Of a stretch of 64,000 nucleotides of DNA, positions 16,590-24,531 are shown one piece after another (the stretch's first letter is position 1; each line of letters starts with the position of its first letter). A model generated the notes under the pieces. The model was not told where the DNA came from and searched no databases. It was given only the letters and a program-made list of their open reading frames with translations. Source of the DNA: Opimibacter sp041746735 (GTDB taxonomy: Bacteria > Bacteroidota > Bacteroidia > Chitinophagales > Saprospiraceae); assembly GCA_041746735.1 (NCBI GenBank), contig JBGTGP010000051.1, positions 1 through 64,000 on the forward strand. Reading direction: 5' to 3'. The translations under genes and the position numbers were made by a program.

Positions 16590-18406
16590 TGGAGTCCTAC
16601 AAATTTAGCGTACTCTCCCTGACGTTGCATGAGTGTGCCGTGATCTCCCGTTTCGACGATCCGGCCATCCTGCATCACCACAATCATATCTGCATGTTGT
16701 ATGGTGGACAATCGATGGGCAATGACAATGGATGTGCGGCCTTCCATAATGTGCGAAAGTGCCTCCTGAACCTGACGTTCTGATTTCGAATCAAGTGATG
16801 CCGTAGCTTCATCCAGGATCAGAATAGGCGGATTGGATAGTAAAGCGCGGGCTAGCGTCATGCGCTGGCGTTCACCACCACTCAACGTACTGCCACGATC
16901 CCCTACCATCGTATGATATCCTTTGGGCGTCGACAGTATGAAATCATGGATCTGGGCGACTTTCGCGACTTCGATGACGTCTTCCAGGGTAGCATCCGGG
17001 CTGCCAAAGGCGATATTATTGAAAATCGTATCGTGAAACAATACCGGATCCTGGTTGACAATGCCCATCAGACTCCTCAACTGCTTCAGGTCCAAATCTC
17101 GAATATCTACGCCATCGATAGTGATGAACCCTTCAGAGACGTCATGAAACCGGGGCAGGAGATCTGCCAGAGTGGATTTTCCGGTTCCACTGGAACCGAC
17201 TATCGCTACGATGCGCCCTCTGGGAATCCTGAGATTGATATCCCGGAGCACCCAATCCGTTTCCGGGCCGTAACGGAATCCCACGCGATCGAATACGATT
17301 TCGGTTTTAAATCGCTGTATGGGTAGCGGATGCTCAGCCGGCTTGATCTCCTCTGTGTTATCCAGTACTTCATTGACGCGATCGACAGCGGCCAGGCCCT
17401 TCTGAATGTGATAATAGGCGGATGAAAAAACTTTGGACGGGGCAATAACATTGAAGAAGGCATACAGGAATGCAAAGAACGTCTCGGGCTTGATCTCATC
17501 CGTAAAAACGAGATGCGCACCATACCACAGCAGCACCGCTACGATGGAAATACCCATGACCTCCGAAAGTGGTGAAGAAAGGTCCCGGCGGTACATGATG
17601 CGGGTCAGGAGGCGTCGATACTCGTCATTGATCCGGCCAAACCGGCTTTGCTGATATTCCTGGGCATTGAACGCTTGCACGATCCGCATACCATTGAGGC
17701 TTTCCTCCACATGCGTGACCAGATTGGATAAATGCTGCTGAACAGCTTTGGATTGACGCTTAAGGTTGCGGCTGATCCGGCCCACGATAAAGACTGTAAA
17801 AAAGATCAGGGCAAAAGCAAAAAGCGTCAGCTTTAAGCTGGTGACGAGCATAAACGCAATGCTTCCCAGAATCACGATAGGCTCTTTGAAAATTGCTTCG
17901 ATCACATTCAGGATCGAATATTCAATCTCCTGCACATCCGTGCTGATCCTGGACATTAGATCTCCCTTTTTCCCCCGGGTAAAAAAGGCCAATGGAAGGT
18001 GCATGTATTTTTTAAATACCGCATTGCGCAGATCCCGGACGATGCCGTTACGTACCTGCGCCATGAACACTAACGACAGATACCGAAATAGATTCTTCAG
18101 GAAAAATATCACCACAAAGGCAATACAGACCAAAATGAGCGCTGTCTGATGGGAATAGGTGGTCACCAGCTGTCCAAAAACATATTCCAGCCAAGCCTGG
18201 ATCTGATTGACGCTAAACGGGACAGGTTCGGGCAATGGTGTGACACGTCCAAAGAGAATCTGAAAAAACGGAATGATGATCGGTATGCTGATCACCATAC
18301 AAACGGCCATCAGGACATTACACAGTATATTGAGAAACAGCGGGACCTTATAACCCCTTAGGTAAAAAAAGAGTTGGCGAATGGGACTTTGCCCTGACAT
18401 GACCAT
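16577..18406 (-). CDS. MsbA-like ABC exporter (permease-ATPase fusion)
   Basis: A 609-aa half-transporter that works as a homodimer: a six-helix exporter domain (about residues 15-320) followed by a nucleotide-binding domain. The NBD has Walker A GSSGTGKST, signature LSGGERQRM, Walker B ILILDEATASLD and the H-loop IAHRLST. This arrangement suits lipid A/lipid-linked export or multidrug efflux; the MsbA-like label is inference from domain layout. The ATG at 18406 shares one base with the accC stop. An ATG two codons later (18400) is also possible. Confidence 0.93.
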   Translation of the reverse strand: MVMSGQSPIRQLFFYLRGYKVPLFLNILCNVLMAVCMVISIPIIIPFFQILFGRVTPLPEPVPFSVNQIQAWLEYVFGQLVTTYSHQTALILVCIAFVVIFFLKNLFRYLSLVFMAQVRNGIVRDLRNAVFKKYMHLPLAFFTRGKKGDLMSRISTDVQEIEYSILNVIEAIFKEPIVILGSIAFMLVTSLKLTLFAFALIFFTVFIVGRISRNLKRQSKAVQQHLSNLVTHVEESLNGMRIVQAFNAQEYQQSRFGRINDEYRRLLTRIMYRRDLSSPLSEVMGISIVAVLLWYGAHLVFTDEIKPETFFAFLYAFFNVIAPSKVFSSAYYHIQKGLAAVDRVNEVLDNTEEIKPAEHPLPIQRFKTEIVFDRVGFRYGPETDWVLRDINLRIPRGRIVAIVGSSGTGKSTLADLLPRFHDVSEGFITIDGVDIRDLDLKQLRSLMGIVNQDPVLFHDTIFNNIAFGSPDATLEDVIEVAKVAQIHDFILSTPKGYHTMVGDRGSTLSGGERQRMTLARALLSNPPILILDEATASLDSKSERQVQEALSHIMEGRTSIVIAHRLSTIQHADMIVVMQDGRIVETGDHGTLMQRQGEYAKFVGLQWVQ

Positions 18407-19746
18407 CAGTCCTCCAACTTAAAATTGTCGAGAAACCCGGTGTGGAAATCACCCGCTCTGAACTGTGGATCCTGCATCAGTTTTTTGTGAAAGGGGATCG
18501 TGGTCTGGATGCCTTCGACGATAAACTCATCAAGCGCTCTTTGCATTTTTTTAATACAATCCTCGCGGGTAGGTGCTTTACAGATGAGTTTGGCTATCAA
18601 ACTATCATAATATGGCGGAATAGTGTAACCTGCATACACATGTGTATCCACTCTCACCCCATGGCCTTTGGGACTGTGAAACGATGTGATCGTGCCCGGG
18701 CTGGGCCTGAAATTGTGGAAGGGATCCTCGGCATTGATCCGGCACTCCATGGCCACACCATTGGGGTAATAATTTTTTCCCGAGATAGGGATACCTGCGG
18801 CTACTTTGATTTGTTCCTTGATCAGATCATGGTCGATGACCTCTTCGGTCACAGGATGCTCTACCTGAATACGGGTGTTCATCTCCATGAAATAAAAATT
18901 CCTGTGTTTATCGACCAGAAATTCAATCGTCCCGACACCTTCATAATCAATGGCCTTGCCGGCTTTAATGGCGGCTTTGCCCATTTTATTGCGGAGCGAT
19001 TCATCCATGAAAGGAGAAGGAGATTCTTCCAGAAGTTTTTGATGACGGCGCTGGATAGAACATTCCCGTTCGGACAAATGGACCACACGTCCATGCTGAT
19101 CTCCGACGATTTGAAATTCAATGTGTCGGGGTTGTTCTATAAATTTCTCAATATAGATGCCGTCATTTCCAAATGATGCCTTAGCCTCCTGGCGTGCTTT
19201 GTTCCAAAGTTCTTCGAGATCCTGGTCATTCCATACGACCCGCATACCTTTTCCTCCACCTCCGGCAGTCGCTTTCATGATGACCGGAAACCCAATATCC
19301 TTGGCAATTTTGCGAGCATGTGCGACATCCTGGACCAGACCTCCACTGCCGGGAACTACGGGTACACCCGCTTTGATCATGGTTTCCTTAGCCGTGATTT
19401 TATCGCCCATTCGGGAGATCATCGAGGGGGTTGGGCCGATAAACTTGATACCATATTCCTTACACACTTCAGCAAAATCAGCGTTCTCTGCAAGGAAACC
19501 GTATCCCGGGTGGATGGCATCTGCATTGGTGATTTCGACCGCTGCCATGATCCGGGGGATACTGAGGTAGGAATCGCTGGATTTGGGCGGGCCGATACAC
19601 ACCGCCTCATCCGCAAACCGGACATGAAGACTGTTTTTATCTGCCGTGCTGTACACGGCGACAGTACTAATGCCCATCTCCTTGCATGTGCGTATGATCC
19701 GCAAAGCGATCTCACCCCTGTTTGCTATGAGTATCTTTTTGAACAT
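18406..19746 (-). CDS. accC: acetyl-CoA carboxylase, biotin carboxylase subunit
   Basis: ATP-dependent carboxylation of biotin on AccB, the first half-reaction of acetyl-CoA carboxylase in fatty-acid synthesis. The protein is 446 aa, normal length. The N-terminal ANRGEIALRIIRTCKEMG is followed by the ATP-grasp glycine loop AGGGGKGMRVV and the catalytic block FMEMNTRIQVEHPVTE. It lies 63 bp after accB and shares one base with the ABC exporter start. The fabH-efp-accB-accC order is typical of Bacteroidota. Confidence 0.97.
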   Translation of the reverse strand: MFKKILIANRGEIALRIIRTCKEMGISTVAVYSTADKNSLHVRFADEAVCIGPPKSSDSYLSIPRIMAAVEITNADAIHPGYGFLAENADFAEVCKEYGIKFIGPTPSMISRMGDKITAKETMIKAGVPVVPGSGGLVQDVAHARKIAKDIGFPVIMKATAGGGGKGMRVVWNDQDLEELWNKARQEAKASFGNDGIYIEKFIEQPRHIEFQIVGDQHGRVVHLSERECSIQRRHQKLLEESPSPFMDESLRNKMGKAAIKAGKAIDYEGVGTIEFLVDKHRNFYFMEMNTRIQVEHPVTEEVIDHDLIKEQIKVAAGIPISGKNYYPNGVAMECRINAEDPFHNFRPSPGTITSFHSPKGHGVRVDTHVYAGYTIPPYYDSLIAKLICKAPTREDCIKKMQRALDEFIVEGIQTTIPFHKKLMQDPQFRAGDFHTGFLDNFKLED

Positions 19747-19809
19747 CCGTGATGATCTGTTTAGAATAAGAATACAGCATCCGCTACCCCTTCGAGTGGT
19801 GTATGGATG

Positions 19810-20328
19810 TTATCCGTTGGGATCGATGAGAAACAACAATTGGTCATACTCTACCGGAGAGGCGTCTTCTACCATAACCTTAACAACTTTTCCCGCTACT
19901 TCGGACTCGATTTCATTGAAGAGTTTCATGGCCTCTACGATACATACGACTGTACCTACTGTGATGGTATCACCGGGCTTGACATAGACCGGTTTGTCCG
20001 GAGAGGCAGAACGGTAAAAAGTACCTACGATGGGTGACCGGATCTCAATCAGGTTGCCCTTGGCCGCACTGGGTGCAGGTGTTGCTCCGCTATCTGATTC
20101 AGACTCTTCTGTAGTTCTGGATACAGGTGTGGCCGGTCCATTCGATGGCGTATTAGCAGGAACAGGCGCAACAGGCATATAGGAAGGAGCGAGCTCTGAC
20201 CCAGACCGGGAGCGCAAATAATATTTTGTCCGGGCAGAAAACTCAAGATCTCCCTGTTTGAACTTGAATTCAGCCAATTCCAGACGATTGACCAATTTGA
20301 GTAATTCTTGTATTTCCTTGGAATCCAT
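19810..20328 (-). CDS. accB: biotin carboxyl carrier protein of acetyl-CoA carboxylase
   Basis: Carries biotin between the carboxylase and transferase sites of acetyl-CoA carboxylase. The protein is 172 aa. An N-terminal helix (DSKEIQELLKLVNRLELAEF) is followed by a Pro/Ala/Ser-rich swinging linker (about 60-95) and the biotinyl domain. The biotinylated lysine is Lys135 in EAMKLFNEIE. The gene starts 9 bp after efp ends, so the two are co-transcribed. Confidence 0.96.
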   Translation of the reverse strand: MDSKEIQELLKLVNRLELAEFKFKQGDLEFSARTKYYLRSRSGSELAPSYMPVAPVPANTPSNGPATPVSRTTEESESDSGATPAPSAAKGNLIEIRSPIVGTFYRSASPDKPVYVKPGDTITVGTVVCIVEAMKLFNEIESEVAGKVVKVMVEDASPVEYDQLLFLIDPNG

Positions 20329-20337
20329 AGCGATTGA

Positions 20338-20901
20338 TTATTTAGCCCGTTCAACATACGTACCGGTGGCGGTATCAATTTTAATTTTCTCCCCGGCATC
20401 TATAAAGAGTGGCACCTTGACTTCGGCTCCGGTTTCAACAGTGGCCGCTTTGAGTGTATTGGTAGCCGTATCTCCCCTGAGTCCGGGCTCGGTGTATGTC
20501 ACCTCCAAGATAACATATTGGGGCAATTCCACGGACAATGGTATCTCCTGAGCAGCATGAATAAGAATCTCCACTTCAAGCCCTTCTTTCATCAGTCCGG
20601 CGTTCCCAACCATACTTTCATTTACACTCACCTGCTCAAAGGTTTCATTGTTCATGAAATGAAAGCCCATTTCATCATTATAGAGATACTGAAACTTGCG
20701 GCGTTCAACCCTGACATCATTGATGGAGTGTCCGGCCTGAAAGGTGTTGTCGACGACCCTGCCTGTGGTCAGACTTTTCAGCTTGGTCCGTACGAAGGCA
20801 TTGCCTTTTCCTGGCTTAACATGCTGAAAATCAACAATATAATATATGTCATTATTGAACTCTAGACAAAGCCCTTTCTTGATATCTGCAGTCGTGGCCA
20901 T
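20338..20901 (-). CDS. efp: translation elongation factor P
   Basis: Rescues ribosomes stalled on polyproline by entering the E site. The protein is 187 aa from the ATG at 20901. The loop-tip lysine is Lys32 in KPGKGNAF, in the usual position. KOW and two OB-like domains cover the length, ending TATGTYVERAK. A longer frame from 20946 would prefix 15 hydrophobic residues and overlap the promoter box, so it is rejected. No modification enzyme (epmAB, earP or ymfI type) is seen nearby. Confidence 0.97.
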   Translation of the reverse strand: MATTADIKKGLCLEFNNDIYYIVDFQHVKPGKGNAFVRTKLKSLTTGRVVDNTFQAGHSINDVRVERRKFQYLYNDEMGFHFMNNETFEQVSVNESMVGNAGLMKEGLEVEILIHAAQEIPLSVELPQYVILEVTYTEPGLRGDTATNTLKAATVETGAEVKVPLFIDAGEKIKIDTATGTYVERAK

Positions 20902-20943
20902 AAAAACCGTGTTGATGAAATAAATGCTAAAAAAACAAGGGCG

Positions 20944-20951
20944 CAAATATA
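20944..20951 (-). promoter_or_regulatory. -7 promoter box for efp-accB-accC
   Basis: On the minus strand this is TATATTTG, an exact TAnnTTTG match, 42 bases before the efp ATG. It lies between fabH and efp and shows that efp can be transcribed independently of fabH. Confidence 0.6.
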
Positions 20952-21013
20952 GGCCTTTTTACCTGCCCCGAAGTGCCGGACTCAATGATTCCAGGTAGCT
21001 GCCAACCAAGTGA

Positions 21014-22003
21014 TCAATAGGCCCAGTCCCATAGACTTGCTCCCCAGGTGTACCCACCACCGAAAGAAGTGAGGATGATTTTGTCTCCGGGTTTCAGTTG
21101 GCTTTCCCATTCCCAAAGACACAGCGGGATGGTCGCCGAAGTAGTGTTCCCGTATTTCTGAATGTTGATCATCACCTTTTCCAAAGGAAATCTGAGCATA
21201 TCTGCCACCGCATGAAGAATGCGGAGATTGGCCTGATGGGGTACGACAAACCGGATTTCATCCGGCCCCAACCCATTGCGTTTCATGATTTCTGTAATGG
21301 CTTCTGCCATGCCTTTGACAGCAGCTTTGAACACCGGTTTACCATCCTGAAAAAGGTAATGCCATTTCTTGTCCACCGTTTCATGTGTAGGTGGATTCAT
21401 CGAACCGCCCCCCTTCATGTGGAGAAACTCTGCGCCTACGCCATCCACCCGCATCCATGAATCGATCATACCATGACCGCTTGTATCCGGTTGCAAGAGA
21501 ATCGCAGCGGCCGCATCACCGAATAAAATACAGGTAGCCCTGTCGGTATAGTCCGTGATGGAAGACATCTTGTCCGCACCGACGACAATGACATTTTTAT
21601 AAGCTCCGGATTCAACAAACTTGGCGCCGGTGGTGGCGGAAAATAAAAAACCTGAGCATGCTGCCTGAATATCATACGCAAAGGCATTTTTTGCGCCAAT
21701 GGCGTGGCAGACCAACGTACCGGTATCCGGAAAAAAATAATCCGGCGTCACCGATGCCACGATCAACAGGTCGATGTCCAATGGGGAGAGTCCGGTTTTG
21801 GCCAAAAGACCTTTAACAGCCTCGGTAGCCATATAGGAAGTGGCTTTATCCGGATCGCGTAGAATGTGACGTTCTTCAATGCCAGTGCGTGCCTTGATCC
21901 ATTCGTCATTCGTATCGACCAGAGTTTCCAGATCCTTGTTGGTCAGGATATCCGGTGGAATATATCCGTACACTCCGGTGATGGCAGCGCGTATCTGTGA
22001 CAT
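21014..22003 (-). CDS. fabH: 3-oxoacyl-ACP synthase III (FabH)
   Basis: Starts fatty-acid synthesis by condensing acetyl- or branched acyl-CoA with malonyl-ACP. The protein is 329 aa. The catalytic triad is visible: Cys116 in AACSGF, His in PHQAN and Asn in KYGNTTSA. Its place upstream of efp-accB-accC puts initiation and carboxylation in one cluster. The upstream region holds a variant -7 box (TACCTTCG) and a palindrome, which may be control sites. Confidence 0.96.
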   Translation of the reverse strand: MSQIRAAITGVYGYIPPDILTNKDLETLVDTNDEWIKARTGIEERHILRDPDKATSYMATEAVKGLLAKTGLSPLDIDLLIVASVTPDYFFPDTGTLVCHAIGAKNAFAYDIQAACSGFLFSATTGAKFVESGAYKNVIVVGADKMSSITDYTDRATCILFGDAAAAILLQPDTSGHGMIDSWMRVDGVGAEFLHMKGGGSMNPPTHETVDKKWHYLFQDGKPVFKAAVKGMAEAITEIMKRNGLGPDEIRFVVPHQANLRILHAVADMLRFPLEKVMINIQKYGNTTSATIPLCLWEWESQLKPGDKIILTSFGGGYTWGASLWDWAY

Positions 22004-22025
22004 CAGGCTTAAACTTTTAGGACGA

Positions 22026-22067
22026 CGAAGGTATGCAATTCTAAACTTCCTGACAGTGATGCTGTCA
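22026..22067 (-). promoter_or_regulatory. fabH promoter variant and operator-like palindrome
   Basis: On the minus strand TACCTTCG (22033-22026) matches TAnnTTTG with one change. About 18 bases further upstream is the interrupted palindrome TGACAG-N5-CTGTCA (22051-22067), placed where the -33 region would lie. This is a candidate repressor or activator site; no known regulator is claimed. Confidence 0.35.
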
Positions 22068-22120
22068 TCCCTGGTGACCCTTTCGGTGCCTTTAGCCCAC
22101 TTTGGTACAATTATTGTTGT

Positions 22121-22132
22121 TTATCATGATAA
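22121..22132 (+). promoter_or_regulatory. perfect 12-bp palindrome upstream of the thioredoxin-SPOR gene
   Basis: TTATCATGATAA is identical to its reverse complement and lies 35 bases before the ATG at 22168. No TAnnTTTG box was found in this gap, so the promoter itself is unassigned. This is a candidate transcription-factor site. Confidence 0.3.
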
Positions 22133-22167
22133 TTTACAGCATTTTATAGATAATAAATAAAACAAAT

Positions 22168-22977
22168 ATGAAGATCATTCTCCTTTCATTCATTTCCTGC
22201 TTGTCAGCCGCTTTTTCGACAGAAATCCCCAATTTCAGATCTACATATACTGCTGCACGGGAGGCCTCACGGCATCAGGAAAAAGACCTCGTGATTTTCT
22301 TCAACCAACCCTCATGCGACATTTGTAATGCTGCATGGTCTTCCTTCGAAATAGATGCTCTAGGGCCCCAACAGTATATCTCCACCCGAATCAACGCCGG
22401 TGACTTTGATGGCAGTGTACTTTTTAATCGGTTCGATTTGACCCGTGTACCCTCGTGGGTCATCATATCCCCCGATGGCTCGATAAAAGATATTTGGGAA
22501 GGTGGTTGGAAAGATGAAACGGGTACGCCGAAAACGATTCAGGGCCTGACACCGTCTGCAATCGCAAAAACAAAACCTGCTGCCTCTACAACTTCAACTC
22601 CACCATCCCAAGTGGAAAAAATATATGCGCCTGTGTATACCCACACGGATCAACCCGCGGATGGTGGGACGTTGCAACACACCGGAGCGCCCCATATTGA
22701 AAAAGAAGAATCACGCCACTCAAAAACGCAACCGGAACAAGGATTTGTCCTTCAGACAGGATACTTTGGGTCGCAGCCCAACGCCGAGAAACTCAGGGAT
22801 GAACTCCATATCAAGGGGTTTAACGATTATTTGGTCAAACCTACCCAACAAAACGGCACGACATATTATCGGGTGATTTCCGGGGTATTTTATTTCGAGA
22901 ACGAAGCCGCTCATGAACAGGAAAAACTTGCAGCTAAAAGTATAAAAGCGTCTATAAAGAAGACGACTGAACTGTAA
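22168..22977 (+). CDS. periplasmic thioredoxin-like protein with C-terminal SPOR domain
   Basis: A 269-aa exported protein joining two modules. After a signal peptide (core IILLSFISCLSAAF), residues about 20-125 form a thioredoxin-like fold: LVIFFNQPSCDICNAAW carries a CxxC motif (Cys-Asp-Ile-Cys), and VPSWVIISPDG supplies the cis-Pro region. A Pro/Thr/Ser-rich linker (about 125-190) leads to a SPOR-type domain (FVLQTGYFGSQPNAEKLRDE, then YYRVISGVF). SPOR domains bind denuded peptidoglycan at division sites, so this could be a redox protein held at the septum; that is inference. The neighbours are unrelated. Confidence 0.75.
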   Translation: MKIILLSFISCLSAAFSTEIPNFRSTYTAAREASRHQEKDLVIFFNQPSCDICNAAWSSFEIDALGPQQYISTRINAGDFDGSVLFNRFDLTRVPSWVIISPDGSIKDIWEGGWKDETGTPKTIQGLTPSAIAKTKPAASTTSTPPSQVEKIYAPVYTHTDQPADGGTLQHTGAPHIEKEESRHSKTQPEQGFVLQTGYFGSQPNAEKLRDELHIKGFNDYLVKPTQQNGTTYYRVISGVFYFENEAAHEQEKLAAKSIKASIKKTTEL

Positions 22978-23029
22978 ATCCTGTATACTGGCCTGGATCC
23001 CGTGTCTCAAAGCTCCCCTGCATATTCTT

Positions 23030-23037
23030 TACTTTTG
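23030..23037 (+). promoter_or_regulatory. -7 promoter box for hutI
   Basis: TACTTTTG, an exact TAnnTTTG match, 22 bases before the proposed TTG start at 23060. Confidence 0.55.
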
Positions 23038-23059
23038 TCTTGTATAAACATCATCGCCA

Positions 23060-24301
23060 TTGTCAGGGTCTGCTATATTTCGTCGTATTGCCCGTCTGTC
23101 GGGTTTACTTCCTGAAGGCGTAAACCGTCTCAACGGAAGGGCTATGGGTCACCTGCATGAGCTCGAGAACGCTTACCTCTGGGTAGAAGATGGAAAAATT
23201 AAGCAGTTTGGTTCTGACGCCGAATGTCCGGTGCAGCGGGCTGATGAGATCATTGATTGTACGGGTCGACTGGTTTTACCTGCCTTTTGTGACAGCCATA
23301 CACATCTGGTTTTTGCAGCGTGGAGGGAAAGCGAGTTTGTGGACCGGATTCAGGGTATGACCTATGAAGAAATTGCACAACGGGGTGGTGGAATATTAAA
23401 TTCTGCAGAACGACTCCAAAAAACGGAGGAGGATGTATTGTTTGATCAGGCGCTGACCCGATTGCACGAAGTTATACGCATGGGTACAGGAGCCATTGAG
23501 ATCAAAAGCGGATACGGGTTGACCACCGAAAGTGAACTTAAAATGCTACGCGTCATCCGTCGACTGAAGGAACAAGCACTCATTCCGGTAAAAGCTACTT
23601 TTCTAGGCGCTCATGCTATTCCTGCTCCTTACAAATCCGACCGGGATGCTTATATCCGATTACTCACGGACCAAATGCTACCCAGTATTGCGGGAGAAGG
23701 GTTGGCGGATTACATAGATGTCTTTTGCGACAGGGGCTTTTTTACGGTTGATGAAACGAGCCGCATACTCGAGGCCGGAGCCCGATATGGTCTGAAGCCA
23801 AAAATACACGCCAATGAATTGGATTATTCAGGTGGAATCCAGGTGGGTGTGGAGCATCATGCGGTATCGGTCGATCATTTGGAATATACAGGCCCGGAAG
23901 AGATTGCAGCTCTGGCGGGTTCCGGGACCATCGCCACCATCCTGCCATCTACTGCCTTTTTTCTGGGTCTTCCCTATGCCCCTGCACGTGAGATGTTGCA
24001 TCATGATCTGTGTGTGGCCCTGGCCAGTGATTACAATCCGGGATCATCGCCCAGTGGGAATATGTCGTTTATTTTGTCCCTGGCCTGTATTAAACTCAAA
24101 ATGAAACCAGAGGAAGCAATCAATGCTGCGACGATCAATGGAGCCGCGGCTATGGAAAGCGGTCATCTGGTGGGCAGTATCACCCCATCCAAAATGGCCA
24201 ACCTGATCCTGACGCAACCGGTATCCGGTCTGGCTTTTCTCCCCTATTCCTTCGGTCAGCTCCATATTGACAAGGTCTACCTGGCTGGCCGGTCGTTCTG
24301 A
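23060..24301 (+). CDS. hutI: imidazolonepropionase
   Basis: Histidine degradation step 3: hydrolyses imidazolone-5-propionate to N-formimino-L-glutamate. The protein is 413 aa, amidohydrolase fold. Metal and substrate motifs are CDSHTHLVFAAWRESEF, SGYGLT, HANELDYSGG, the catalytic VDHLE, and ASDYNPGSSP with the metal-binding Asp. The start must be the TTG at 23060 or later: a stop in frame at 23045-23047 leaves no ATG, and the first ATG lies inside the conserved N-terminus. No hutH, hutU or hutG is in the window, so the gene stands alone here. Confidence 0.93.
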   Translation: MSGSAIFRRIARLSGLLPEGVNRLNGRAMGHLHELENAYLWVEDGKIKQFGSDAECPVQRADEIIDCTGRLVLPAFCDSHTHLVFAAWRESEFVDRIQGMTYEEIAQRGGGILNSAERLQKTEEDVLFDQALTRLHEVIRMGTGAIEIKSGYGLTTESELKMLRVIRRLKEQALIPVKATFLGAHAIPAPYKSDRDAYIRLLTDQMLPSIAGEGLADYIDVFCDRGFFTVDETSRILEAGARYGLKPKIHANELDYSGGIQVGVEHHAVSVDHLEYTGPEEIAALAGSGTIATILPSTAFFLGLPYAPAREMLHHDLCVALASDYNPGSSPSGNMSFILSLACIKLKMKPEEAINAATINGAAAMESGHLVGSITPSKMANLILTQPVSGLAFLPYSFGQLHIDKVYLAGRSF

Positions 24302-24482
24302 TGTGGTACAGAAACCAGTTCGAATTATTTTAAATATCCAACGATTACACTTTTCGTATGGGGCTGATCGTTACCTGAAAACCTGCCCGCCAGGCAGCCT
24401 TTGGATATGATGCTGCATCTATTCACCACCCACCCTTTGGAAAATAAATGAAAACCCCGACTATAAAGCCGAAGTGAAATCC

Positions 24483-24490
24483 TATTTTTG
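24483..24490 (+). promoter_or_regulatory. -7 promoter box for the SprB-repeat adhesin
   Basis: TATTTTTG, an exact TAnnTTTG match, 41 bases before the first ATG of the adhesin gene at 24532. Confidence 0.55.
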
Positions 24491-24531
24491 CGGCAACATA
24501 TTAGAGAAAAACTTCATATTATTGTCTTTGA

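Noticed and set aside
20902..20946. Longer EF-P starting at 20946
   Set aside because: The added residues overlap the -7 box and do not match the family N-terminus.
24381..24400. CTGCC-N5-GGCAG hairpin between hutI and the adhesin
   Set aside because: A 5-bp stem with no T tract in either direction; too weak to call a terminator and not repeated elsewhere in the window.
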